DNA of 64,000 nt from Phycisphaerae bacterium (GTDB lineage Bacteria > Planctomycetota > Phycisphaerae > UBA1845 > Fen-1342): positions 1 to 64,000 of the forward strand of contig JAUIEC010000021.1 in assembly GCA_030428945.1 (NCBI GenBank), written 5' to 3'. Below, one piece after another: positions 52,912 to 60,825 of this stretch. The stretch's first letter is position 1; every line of letters begins with the position of its first letter. The notes under the pieces were generated by a model that made no database searches, was not told the DNA's origin, and was given only the letters and a program-made list of their open reading frames with translations. The position numbers were made by a program, and so were the translations under genes.

Positions 52912-53916
52912 CTACAGTCTTCCTCGCTTGCGGACTTCCGGTTCGAGTTTCCGCCACGCCCGGGCAGTGGTCCGCCAGACAGGATTCAGCTGGTCAGGAT
53001 AACTGGTCGGGTGCACGTTGTCGCTGTTGCCGCCTCGATCGACCCAGGGCTGATAGTGGGCCGGTTCGCGGCGGCGGTAGTCGCGGATCTCGCCGTCGTA
53101 GGCGCCGAAGCGGTCGCGGTTGGGTCGTTCGCCCGGGAGCCAGGCGAAGGCGGTGACGGTGTCGATGTTTCCGCCGCGGTTGAGGACCTGGGCGCGGTTC
53201 TTGGGACGCACGCGGTTGACCTGGTCGACGTGTCCATCCATGAACAGGGCGCTGGCGCTGCGGTTCTTGCTGTGCCGCCAGCCGACCATGGTTCCGGAGT
53301 TGTGCGGCTGGACTTCCGGCTGGGCGGCCACGCCGTAGTCGAGCAGGTCGAGGTAGGTCGAGTTGTAGCTGCCGAACCAGGTCCACCAGCCGTCGACGGC
53401 GTACAACTGTCGCGACGGGTCTTCCTTGAAGCGGTCTTCGAGGAAGTTGTAGTGCATGATGTAGTTCAGGGCGAAGCTGTGGCGGACGCCGAGCTTGGCC
53501 TTGGCGAACGGGGCCGGTTCGTCGGTGTAGTGGAACGGTCCCCAGAGGATCTCGGTCCGCCGCAGGGTGATTTCGTCGGGGCGCTCGTCGGTCGGGCAGA
53601 TGCCGACGCGATGGTCGCCGAGGTAGTTCGTGTCGAACAGCACGTCGATCCAGTCATACATGACGGCCGGGGTGGTGCCGAAGGCGGCCTCGCCGTCATC
53701 CCAGGCCGGACCGTAGTCGCGGTTTTCGAGCATGCAGGTGGTGACGGCCGTGCCGATGCTGCGGAGGTTGGCGCCGCACTTGACCCGCTTGGCCTGTTCG
53801 CGGGCGCCCTGCAGACCGGGCAGCAGGATCGAGATCAGGAGCGCGATGATCGCGACGACGACCAGCAGTTCGATCAGAGTGAAACCTTCGCGACGGCGTC
53901 GAGCGTAGCCTGGCAT
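52912..53916 (-). CDS. Type IV prepilin-like (pseudopilin) protein with DGH motif
   Basis: This 334-aa protein has the prepilin leader MPGYARRRREG|FTLIELLVVVAIIALLI, with cleavage before Phe12, and SALFMDGHVDQVN in its C-terminal part. It shares the layout of 34453-35442, including MYDWIDVLF/RYTWVDVLI and CPTDE/CPSDS positions, so the two are paralogues. The longer frame to 54117 would bury the leader. Upstream lie two palindromic sites at 54083-54114. Confidence 0.87.
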   Translation of the reverse strand: MPGYARRRREGFTLIELLVVVAIIALLISILLPGLQGAREQAKRVKCGANLRSIGTAVTTCMLENRDYGPAWDDGEAAFGTTPAVMYDWIDVLFDTNYLGDHRVGICPTDERPDEITLRRTEILWGPFHYTDEPAPFAKAKLGVRHSFALNYIMHYNFLEDRFKEDPSRQLYAVDGWWTWFGSYNSTYLDLLDYGVAAQPEVQPHNSGTMVGWRHSKNRSASALFMDGHVDQVNRVRPKNRAQVLNRGGNIDTVTAFAWLPGERPNRDRFGAYDGEIRDYRRREPAHYQPWVDRGGNSDNVHPTSYPDQLNPVWRTTARAWRKLEPEVRKRGRL

Positions 53917-54082
53917 GCTGTGCCTCCGGGGGGTGCAGGTGGTCCCAGAACGAAAACGTTTCGCAGCGTTTCCCCATGCAGATTGTATCGGCACCAGGCG
54001 TCCGCGAATGTCGTGTTCGTCTGCGACTATAGACGCAGCGGACGTTGGCCGTAAACCCTCCTCCGGGTGCATTGGCGGGGAT

Positions 54083-54114
54083 GTAACTGTTACCGGCGGG
54101 GGTGTAACTGTTAC
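54083..54114. promoter_or_regulatory. Twin palindromic operator-like sites
   Basis: GTAACTGTTAC occurs at 54083-54093 and again at 54104-54114. Each is a perfect 5-1-5 palindrome and the centres are 21 bases apart, two helical turns, as expected for two dimers bound side by side. They lie in the divergent gap between the prepilin (minus) and the CBM9-like gene (plus). Confidence 0.55.
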
Positions 54115-54235
54115 CACTCACGAAGGCGCGGAAACACCGAAAAACAAGGGGTTTCCTTGATCGCGCCGGGGGGGCTTGATAAGGTGAAAATTGCTACGGG
54201 ACGTTCCATCCTTTTGTTCCATGGAGGCAAGAAAG

Positions 54236-55453
54236 ATGATGCCCAGACTCTCCGCCCGGATCGCCGGCGTAACCAGCGCGTTGCTGGTTTCCTCGGTGAC
54301 CCTCGTCGCCCAGCCGACGATTGACGGCCGCGACATTCCGACCGAATTCGCCGGCGCGACCGAGACCGTTCAGCGCTTCCAGACGCAGTTCGGCAACTGC
54401 GTTGGTGGCCAGTTCTGTGGTGGCAGCGAACTCAATCGCATGTTCATCACCAACGACGCCAGCAATCTCTACATCGGGATTACCGGCAACCTCGAGAACA
54501 ACGGCAACTGCATGGTGCTGCTGATCGACGTCGACGGCACGGCCGGTGGGGCCAACCCGCTCAAGACGCGGACGCTGCTGCCGCCGGGCAACATCGATTT
54601 CCTGCCGCGGTACCTGACCGGCAACGAGAGCCCGTTCCTGCCGTTCGGCCTCGGCCTGCACAACCTGCCGCTGGACGCCGGCTTCGCGCCGGACTACGCC
54701 CTCGGCATCAGCGGCGGTTCGCCGGTCGGCTCGCAGACCGCGACCTACTACGCCGCCAACTGGACCACGCTGGCCCCGGACGCCAACAACCCGGCCAACC
54801 TGAGCAACGAGGTCCTCGGCACGATCGAGACCGGCAATGAATTCGCCGCCGGCCCGACCGCCGGAACGCTCGGCTCGTTCCTCTCGACCAGTTCGCTCGG
54901 CATCCTGGCCGCGGCCGACAACGGCAACGACTTCGGCGTGGACGGTGGTTCGGCCGCGATCGACTGCAACATTCCGGTCGATCCGAACACGAACAACCCG
55001 CTGAGCGCCGAGCTTGGCTTCGAGTTCGCGATTCCGCTGAGCGTGCTGGGCGTCGGTGCCGACGACAACGTCTGCGTGCTCGCGCTGGTCTCGAGCCCGG
55101 ACGGCTTCATCAGCAACCAGTTGCTGCCGGCCCCGGTCAAGCCGCAGTGCATCCTCGACAACCTCGGCCCGGTCCCGGGCAACGGTGGTCCGGGCGTCGA
55201 CCTGGCGGACCTGCCGGGCGACCAGTTCCTGTGCCACACGATCGTGGGCGGGGCGACCTGCGGCGCCGGCTGCGAAGTGCCGGGCGGCTGTGCCGACACC
55301 AACGGCGACGGCGCGGTCGACCTGACCGACCTGGCGAACGTCCTGGCGAACTTCGGTGGTGGTGCCTCGATCGGTGACACCAACGGTGACGGCAGCACGG
55401 ACCTGACCGACCTGGCCAACATCCTGGCCCTGTTCGGTACGAGTTGTCCGTAG
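54236..55453 (+). CDS. Secreted CBM9-like protein with GC-type dockerin tail
   Basis: This 405-aa protein has a signal peptide (IAGVTSALLVSSVTLVAQ). A beta-rich body begins PTIDGRDIPTEF and has NRMFITNDASNLYIGITGNL and ELGFEFAIPLSVLG, which resembles CBM9-type/DOMON-like carbohydrate-binding modules. The tail has two dockerin repeats, DTNGDGAVDLTDLANVLANF and DTNGDGSTDLTDLANILALF, ending GTSCP. GGAGG precedes the ATG at 54236. It is followed by a related gene without a dockerin tail. Confidence 0.8.
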   Translation: MMPRLSARIAGVTSALLVSSVTLVAQPTIDGRDIPTEFAGATETVQRFQTQFGNCVGGQFCGGSELNRMFITNDASNLYIGITGNLENNGNCMVLLIDVDGTAGGANPLKTRTLLPPGNIDFLPRYLTGNESPFLPFGLGLHNLPLDAGFAPDYALGISGGSPVGSQTATYYAANWTTLAPDANNPANLSNEVLGTIETGNEFAAGPTAGTLGSFLSTSSLGILAAADNGNDFGVDGGSAAIDCNIPVDPNTNNPLSAELGFEFAIPLSVLGVGADDNVCVLALVSSPDGFISNQLLPAPVKPQCILDNLGPVPGNGGPGVDLADLPGDQFLCHTIVGGATCGAGCEVPGGCADTNGDGAVDLTDLANVLANFGGGASIGDTNGDGSTDLTDLANILALFGTSCP

Positions 55454-55493
55454 GTTCTTGAACAGACTTTTCCGGTGGCCCGCGACGGTCACC

Positions 55494-55508
55494 GTTACCG
55501 GAGGTAAC
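55494..55508 (+). promoter_or_regulatory. Inverted repeat enclosing the ribosome binding site
   Basis: GTTACC-GGA-GGTAAC places the GGAGG ribosome binding site of the next gene (ATG at 55514) in its loop and right arm. Pairing in the mRNA could hide it. The GTTACC element is also half of the operator-like sites at 54083-54114. Only a sequence-level suggestion. Confidence 0.35.
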
Positions 55509-55513
55509 TTCCG

Positions 55514-56464
55514 ATGCGTAGATTTCTGGCTGCAAGCTTCTGCGTGCTGAGTGCGAGCGCCTTGCTCGTCGTAGCCGGCACGCCGACCCTCGATGGCGAC
55601 ATCACCGACGGCACCTACGGTGCTTCGGTCGCCGATCAGAACACCCGGACCGGGTTCGGCGACAACGAGAACGAACTGAACCAGATGTTCGTCGATTCCG
55701 ATGCGACCAACGTGTACATCGGCATCACCGGCAACATCGCCGACAACAACGCCTTCCACCTGTGGATCGACACCAACCCGAACGAAGTTCCGGGCGGCGT
55801 CCTGGCGACCGACGACGGAAGCTGCCCGCAGCTCGTCCGCCCGGTCATCCAGGCGATGCTCTCCGGCACCCAGTTCGACGACTTCTTCGAGCCCGAGTAC
55901 GGCCTGAGCGTCTCGGTCGGCAAGTTCCCCGGCCAGAGCGACACGCTGCTGGTCTTCGCCGCCGACCTGCTCGACCTCGACACGAACGTCAACACGATCC
56001 TCGGCGTCGGCGCGGTCGATACCGGCAACGGTCTGCTGACCGGTGACTCGGGCGTCCAGATCGCGATCGACAACAGCAACACCGCCGGCGTGGTCGGCTT
56101 CGACCCGAACAACCCGGCCCCGGATCCCAACGAGATCAACTCGGCCACGACCGGGATCGAGATCGCGATTCCCAAGGCCCTGCTCGGCATCAGCACCCCG
56201 CAGGACATCAGCCTGGCCGCGTTCATCACGAACAACGCCCAGGACACCGGCGGCCCCGGGGCCGTCTGCCCGGATCCGAACGATCCGAACCTGCTGATTC
56301 CGCAGGAAGCCGGCCCGTGCGGGCGCTTCGGCTTCGCCTCGAACCAGTCGCTGCCGGGCCTGGCCGGCTTCGACAACATCGCGACGTTCACCCCGGGCGG
56401 CTGCTTCCGGGTGGACTTCACGGCCGCCACCGGCAACCAGTGGGTGCTGGTCACGCTGCCGTAA
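55514..56464 (+). CDS. Secreted CBM9-like protein without dockerin tail
   Basis: This 316-aa protein has a signal peptide (FLAASFCVLSASALLVVAG) and a body starting PTLDGDITDGTYG, with NQMFVDSDATNVYIGITGNI and TGIEIAIPKALLG. These match the equivalent segments of the previous protein, so the two are paralogues. It lacks the dockerin repeats and ends QWVLVTLP. It is probably co-transcribed with the previous gene, and a good intrinsic terminator follows. Confidence 0.8.
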   Translation: MRRFLAASFCVLSASALLVVAGTPTLDGDITDGTYGASVADQNTRTGFGDNENELNQMFVDSDATNVYIGITGNIADNNAFHLWIDTNPNEVPGGVLATDDGSCPQLVRPVIQAMLSGTQFDDFFEPEYGLSVSVGKFPGQSDTLLVFAADLLDLDTNVNTILGVGAVDTGNGLLTGDSGVQIAIDNSNTAGVVGFDPNNPAPDPNEINSATTGIEIAIPKALLGISTPQDISLAAFITNNAQDTGGPGAVCPDPNDPNLLIPQEAGPCGRFGFASNQSLPGLAGFDNIATFTPGGCFRVDFTAATGNQWVLVTLP

Positions 56465-56503
56465 GCGACAACCTGCCGCAAGGTTAGGTTCTGCAATCAA
56501 GGG

Positions 56504-56536
56504 ACGCCCCATCGGTCACGGTGGGGCGTTCTTCTT
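56504..56536 (+). terminator. Rho-independent terminator
   Basis: ACGCCCCATC pairs with GGTGGGGCGT (56520-56529), a stem of about ten pairs, followed by TCTTCTT. It lies 40 bases after the stop codon of the CBM9-like gene and closes that unit. It is the clearest intrinsic terminator in the window. Confidence 0.85.
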
Positions 56537-56548
56537 GCGCGGTACGCG

Positions 56549-56655
56549 AGGGAGCGAGGGAGCGAGGGAGCAAGGGAGCGAGTACGCAAGGGAGCGAGGG
56601 AGCAAGGGAGCGAGGGAGCGAGTACGCAAGGGAGCGAGGGAGCTAGGGAGGGAAC
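56549..56655 (+). repeat. Octamer array, class A, about 13 units
   Basis: GCGAGGGA and GCAAGGGA units run in strict 8-base phase, interrupted twice by the variant GCGAGTAC. That variant looks like a step between class A and class B. The array follows the terminator. Confidence 0.85.
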
Positions 56656-56669
56656 CGGGGACCGGGAAG

Positions 56670-56915
56670 TCGGAAGCCCGGGGCCCCGTCCCGGGTGCCA
56701 TCCCGGGCCCCATCCCGGGGTGCCATCCCGGGTGCCATCCCGGGGTGCCACATCCTTGAGCGAGCGCAGCGAGCGGAAGGGTGGGGGACTGCGTTGGGCC
56801 GCGACGCAGAAGAAGGACCGCGACTCAGAACCGCCGCGCGGTGCGGCATCGACGCCTGTGTCTTCCGGGTCGAATGGAATCGTGGTCTGCCGCGTCGATG
56901 ACGCACCCTACGACC
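56670..56915 (+). repeat. Composite palindromic repeat, copy 6, with arm repeats
   Basis: Several CCCGGGTGCCAT-type arm units (about 56685-56750) precede the hairpin CCTTGAGCGAGCGCAGCGAG. The core arms are 56840-56855 and 56892-56907. The inner region pairs only weakly (TTCC/GGAA). The end reads GACGCACCCTACG as in other copies. The 56916-57010 stretch shows nothing more. Confidence 0.8.
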
Positions 56916-57010
56916 CGCGCCCCCCGCGGTACGTGGAACCGGACGGATCCGCACCCGCGCGTCCGTGGCATCCGCCTGCGCCCGGAAGCTGGGTCGCCGC
57001 CGCGGCAGGG

Positions 57011-57097
57011 ACCTGCGGACTTGCTCACCTGCTGCCGTGCTGAACTGCTGACCTGCTGACCTGCTCACGTGCTACTTGCTGACGTGCTTACCTGCTC
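57011..57097 (-). repeat. Octamer array, class B, about 11 units
   Basis: On the minus strand the units GAGCAGGT, AAGCACGT, CAGCAAGT, GAGCAGGT, CAGCAGGT and similar begin about nine bases after the metH stop codon, in the gene's sense. One unit is seven bases long. Confidence 0.8.
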
Positions 57098-57105
57098 TCT
57101 GAGTC

Positions 57106-60100
57106 TCAGCGGACGTTGAAGTAGCGCGCGTCCGGGTGGTAGGTGATGATCGCCGAGGTGCTCTGTTCCGGCTCGAGCTGGAACTCTTCGCTCAGCGTGA
57201 TGCCCAGGCGCTCGGGTTCCAGCAGCTTCATCAGCGGGACCTGGTCTTCCAGGTTCGGGCAGGCCGGGTAGCCGAAGCTGTAGCGGCTGCCCTGGTAGCC
57301 CTGCTTGAACAGCTTCTGCAGGTCGCGCGCATCGCTGCCGCCCACGCCCAGGTCGCTGCGGACCTGCTTGTGCATGTACTCGGCCAGGGCCTCGGCCGTC
57401 TCGACACCGAGCCCGTGCAGGAACAGGTACTGCTGGTATTCGTTCGCCTCGAACCACTGCCGGGCGACCTCGCTGACCCGCTGCCCGGCCGTCACGATCT
57501 GGAAGGCGACCACGTCGGTCACACCACCTTCGACCGGCCGCCAGAAGTCCGACAGGCACCAGTAGGGCTCCTGCTTCTGCCGCGGGAAGCGGTAGCGGAG
57601 GATCTCGTCGCCGTGCTGGTCGGGGCCCGCGCCCGGGTCCGCCGGCGGCGCGTAGATCACCAGTTCGTCGCCGTCCGACTGCGCCGGCCAATAGCCGTAG
57701 ATCGCCTTGGGCTGCAGGATCTCCTCGGCGATGCAGCGCGAAACCAGTTCGCGATAGTGCGGGCGGACCTCACGCGCCAGGTACGCCTGCCACGCGTCCG
57801 GCCGGCGGCCCTTCTTGCGGAAGCCCCACTGCACCTGGAACAGCATCGTCTCGTTGACGTAGCCGAGCGCCGCCCGCAGGTCGATCTGCTCGATCAGTCG
57901 CGGACCCCAGAAGGGCGGCTGCGGAACCGGGTGCTCGTGGCCGAGGTCCGAACGCGACAGGGTGGCGGCCGCGGTGGCCGCTTCGCCTTCGACCTCGCGG
58001 AGCCCGTAGCGCTGCTCGACCTCCTCGGCCAGTTTCGCCAGGTTCGACTGCCGGGCCTCGCGCTCGCTGGTGACCGGCGCGGGGGCCTCGTCTTCGGCGG
58101 TCGCCGCGGGGGCGGCTTCGACCTGGCTCTCGGGATCGCAGACCTTCCGCATCAGGTCGAGGCCTTCGAAGGCGTCCTTGGCGTAGTAGAGCGGGCCGTT
58201 GTAGATCGCCCGCAGGTCTTCCTCGACGTACCGGCGGGTCAGGGCCGCACCGCCGAGGACCACCGGGATGTCGATCTTCTGTTCGTTCAGCACGGCCAGG
58301 TCGTCGCGCATCACGATGGTCGACTTGACCAGCAGGCCGCTCAGTCCGATCACGTTCGGGTTGTGCTTCTTCATCGCTTCGATGATCGCGTTGATCGGCT
58401 GCTTGATGCCGAGGTTGACGACTTCGAAGCCGTTGTTGCTGACGATGATGTCGACCAGGTTCTTGCCGATGTCGTGCACGTCGCCGCGGACCGTGGCCAG
58501 CAGCATCCGCCCGCGGGTTTCGCCCTCGACCCGCTCCATGTGGGGTTCGAGGTGGGCGACGGCCGACTTCATCGTCTCGGCGCTCTTCAGCACGAACGGC
58601 AACTGCATCTGGCCGGAGCCGAACAGTTCGCCGACGACCTTCATCCCGTCCAGCAGGAACGTGTTGATGATGTCGAGCGGGCTGTAGGTCTGGCGGGCCT
58701 CGTCCAGGTCGGCCTCGATGCCCTTCCGCTGCCCGTCGATGATCCGCCGCTTGAGGCGTTCCTCGATCGGCAGGTCGTCGATCGGCGTGACGGTTCCGAT
58801 CGTCTCGCCCTCGGAGAACAGCCCGATGAAGCGCTCCAGCGGGTTGCCGTCGTTGTGCCGGTCGTAGATCAAGTCCAGGGCCGCGTTCCAGCGCTCGTCG
58901 CTGATCTGGTTGCGCGGCAGGATCTTCGAAGCGTGCACGATCGCCGCCGTCAGGCCGCGCTCGCGGGCCTCGTGCAGGTAGACCGAGTTCAGCACCACCC
59001 GGGCGGCCGGGTCGAGCCCGAAGCTGATGTTGCTCAGTCCGAGCACCGACTGGCACCGCGGGAAGCGCTGCATGATCCGTTCGATCCCGTCGAGCGTTTC
59101 GAGGCCCAGGCGGCGGTCGGCCTCGTTCCCGGTCGTGATCGGGAAGGTCAGGCAGTCGAAGAAAATGTCCTCCTCGGGGATGCCGTACTTGTCGACCAGC
59201 AGCGTGTGCAGCCGCGTGGCGATCTGCAGCTTGCGGTCGGCGGTCTTGCCCATCGCCTCCTGCGGATCCTCGTCGATGGTCAGGGCGACCAGGCAGGCCC
59301 CGTGCTGGCGGGCGAGCCCGGCGATCCGGGCCAGCTTCTCTTCGCCGTCCTCGAGGTTGACCGAGTTGATGATGCTCTTGCCGCCGAGCAGTTTCAGGCC
59401 CGCTTCGAGCACCGGCGGTTCCGTGCTGTCCAGCATCAGCGGCACGGTCACCGCCGTCGCGAACCGGTCGATCACCCGCTCCATGTCCGGGACGCCGTCG
59501 CGCCCGACATAGTCGACGCAGACGTCCAGCACATGCGCCCCGTCCTGGCGGACCTGCTCCTCGGCCGTCTGCACCAGTCCGTCGATGTCGCCCTCGGCCA
59601 GCAGGCGCTTGAACTTCCGCGAGCCGTTGGTGTTGCAGCGTTCGCCGATGATCAGGAAGCTGTTGTCCTGGCGGTGCGGTGTGCTCTGGTAGATGCTGGC
59701 GGTGCTCGGCTCGCGGGTCGCCGTCCGCGGGGTCGGCTTCAGGTCCGCGACCGCTTCGACGACCGCTTTCAGGTGGCTCGGGCGCGTGCCGCAGCAGCCG
59801 CCCACCAGGTTGACGCCGTCCTCGATGACGAACTCGCGCAGCCAGCGGGCCAGTTCGGCCGGCTGCAGCGGGAAATGGGCCCGTCCGTCGACCACCTGCG
59901 GCAGGCCGGCGTTCGGGACCACGCTCAGCCTGCGGCTGCAGTGGTGGGCCAGGTAGCGGATGTGCTCGCTCATCTCACGCGGTCCGGTCGCGCAGTTCAG
60001 CCCGATCACGTCCACCTCGGGATAGGCTTCCAGGACGGTCAGGGCGGCGGCGATGTCCGTTCCGACCAGCATCGTGCCGGTCGTCTCCATCGTGACCTGC

Positions 60101-60678
60101 ACGATCAGCGGCAGCTTGCGGCCGGCGTCCTCGAAGGCCGCCCGGGCGGCCTGCACGACCGTCTTGGCCTGCAGGATGTCCTGGCAGGTTTCGATGATCA
60201 GCGCGTCGGCGCCGCCGGCGATCAGCGCGCGGGCCTGCAGGGTGTAGGCCGCCAGCAGGTCCTCGTAGCTGACCTGTCGCAGGGTGATCAGCCGGGTCCC
60301 GGGTCCCATCGAGCCGAGCACGAAGCGTGGGCGCTCGGGCGTGCTGAACTCGTCGGCGACGCCGCGGGCGATCTCGGCCGCCCGGCGGTTGAGCGCCTCG
60401 GCCTTGTCCTGCAGGCCGAACTCGGAGAGGGTCAGGGGGGTTCCGCCGAAGGTGTTGGTTTCGACCGCGTCGCAGCCGACCTCGAAGAAGCTGCGGTGGA
60501 TGTCTGCGATGACGTCGGGGCGGGTCTCGTTGAGGATTTCGGGGCAGTTTTCGCAGTCCCGGTAGTCCGAGAGCGGCAGGTCAATGTCGTGCAGGCTGGT
60601 CCCCATGGCCCCGTCGAGGACCAGGATGCGTTCGTTCAGGCACTGCAGGAACCGGGTGTCTCGGCCGGAATCGGTCAC
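57106..60678 (-). CDS. metH: Cobalamin-dependent methionine synthase
   Basis: This 1190-aa protein contains all four MetH modules. The homocysteine domain has zinc ligands Cys229 (LNCATG) and Cys295/Cys296 (GGCCG). The folate-binding domain starts near residue 345 (FLIIGERCNTNGSRKF). The B12 cap and binding domain has DVHDIGKN with the cobalt ligand His735. The AdoMet activation domain ends at the C-terminus (YSFGYPACPNLEDQ). It transfers methyl from methyl-tetrahydrofolate to homocysteine. The GTG at 60678 is the best start; the huge extension to 62142 runs antisense through the next gene and is not real. I see no riboswitch in the 147-base divergent gap. Confidence 0.96.
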   Translation of the reverse strand: MTDSGRDTRFLQCLNERILVLDGAMGTSLHDIDLPLSDYRDCENCPEILNETRPDVIADIHRSFFEVGCDAVETNTFGGTPLTLSEFGLQDKAEALNRRAAEIARGVADEFSTPERPRFVLGSMGPGTRLITLRQVSYEDLLAAYTLQARALIAGGADALIIETCQDILQAKTVVQAARAAFEDAGRKLPLIVQVTMETTGTMLVGTDIAAALTVLEAYPEVDVIGLNCATGPREMSEHIRYLAHHCSRRLSVVPNAGLPQVVDGRAHFPLQPAELARWLREFVIEDGVNLVGGCCGTRPSHLKAVVEAVADLKPTPRTATREPSTASIYQSTPHRQDNSFLIIGERCNTNGSRKFKRLLAEGDIDGLVQTAEEQVRQDGAHVLDVCVDYVGRDGVPDMERVIDRFATAVTVPLMLDSTEPPVLEAGLKLLGGKSIINSVNLEDGEEKLARIAGLARQHGACLVALTIDEDPQEAMGKTADRKLQIATRLHTLLVDKYGIPEEDIFFDCLTFPITTGNEADRRLGLETLDGIERIMQRFPRCQSVLGLSNISFGLDPAARVVLNSVYLHEARERGLTAAIVHASKILPRNQISDERWNAALDLIYDRHNDGNPLERFIGLFSEGETIGTVTPIDDLPIEERLKRRIIDGQRKGIEADLDEARQTYSPLDIINTFLLDGMKVVGELFGSGQMQLPFVLKSAETMKSAVAHLEPHMERVEGETRGRMLLATVRGDVHDIGKNLVDIIVSNNGFEVVNLGIKQPINAIIEAMKKHNPNVIGLSGLLVKSTIVMRDDLAVLNEQKIDIPVVLGGAALTRRYVEEDLRAIYNGPLYYAKDAFEGLDLMRKVCDPESQVEAAPAATAEDEAPAPVTSEREARQSNLAKLAEEVEQRYGLREVEGEAATAAATLSRSDLGHEHPVPQPPFWGPRLIEQIDLRAALGYVNETMLFQVQWGFRKKGRRPDAWQAYLAREVRPHYRELVSRCIAEEILQPKAIYGYWPAQSDGDELVIYAPPADPGAGPDQHGDEILRYRFPRQKQEPYWCLSDFWRPVEGGVTDVVAFQIVTAGQRVSEVARQWFEANEYQQYLFLHGLGVETAEALAEYMHKQVRSDLGVGGSDARDLQKLFKQGYQGSRYSFGYPACPNLEDQVPLMKLLEPERLGITLSEEFQLEPEQSTSAIITYHPDARYFNVR

Positions 60679-60740
60679 GGGTGGTTTTCCCCAAGTCAGG
60701 TGGGTCGGCAAGTTGCGGCGCTGCCGACCAGTTACGGAGC

Positions 60741-60768
60741 TTGCCGAAGTCGCAATCTTTGGTAGTAT
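60741..60768 (+). promoter_or_regulatory. Possible promoter of the TPR/alpha-CTD operon
   Basis: TTGCCG (60741-60746) and TAGTAT (60763-60768) are 16 bases apart, in the gap between metH and the plus-strand operon. The -10 lies 57 bases before the ATG. The spacing is acceptable and the match is moderate. Confidence 0.4.
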
Positions 60769-60825
60769 AGCTGAATTCGAGAGAGACGCGACCCCACCCG
60801 GCCCGCGAAACGGAGCGAATTGTCG

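Noticed and set aside
53917..54235. tRNA or small-RNA gene in the divergent gap
   Set aside because: No cloverleaf or T-loop signature. The only clear structure is the pair of palindromes.
56497..56751. Short frames translating octamer arrays into Ser-Leu-Ala-Pro-rich peptides
   Set aside because: They are translations of 8-base repeats, have no ribosome binding site and occur in several frames at every class A array.
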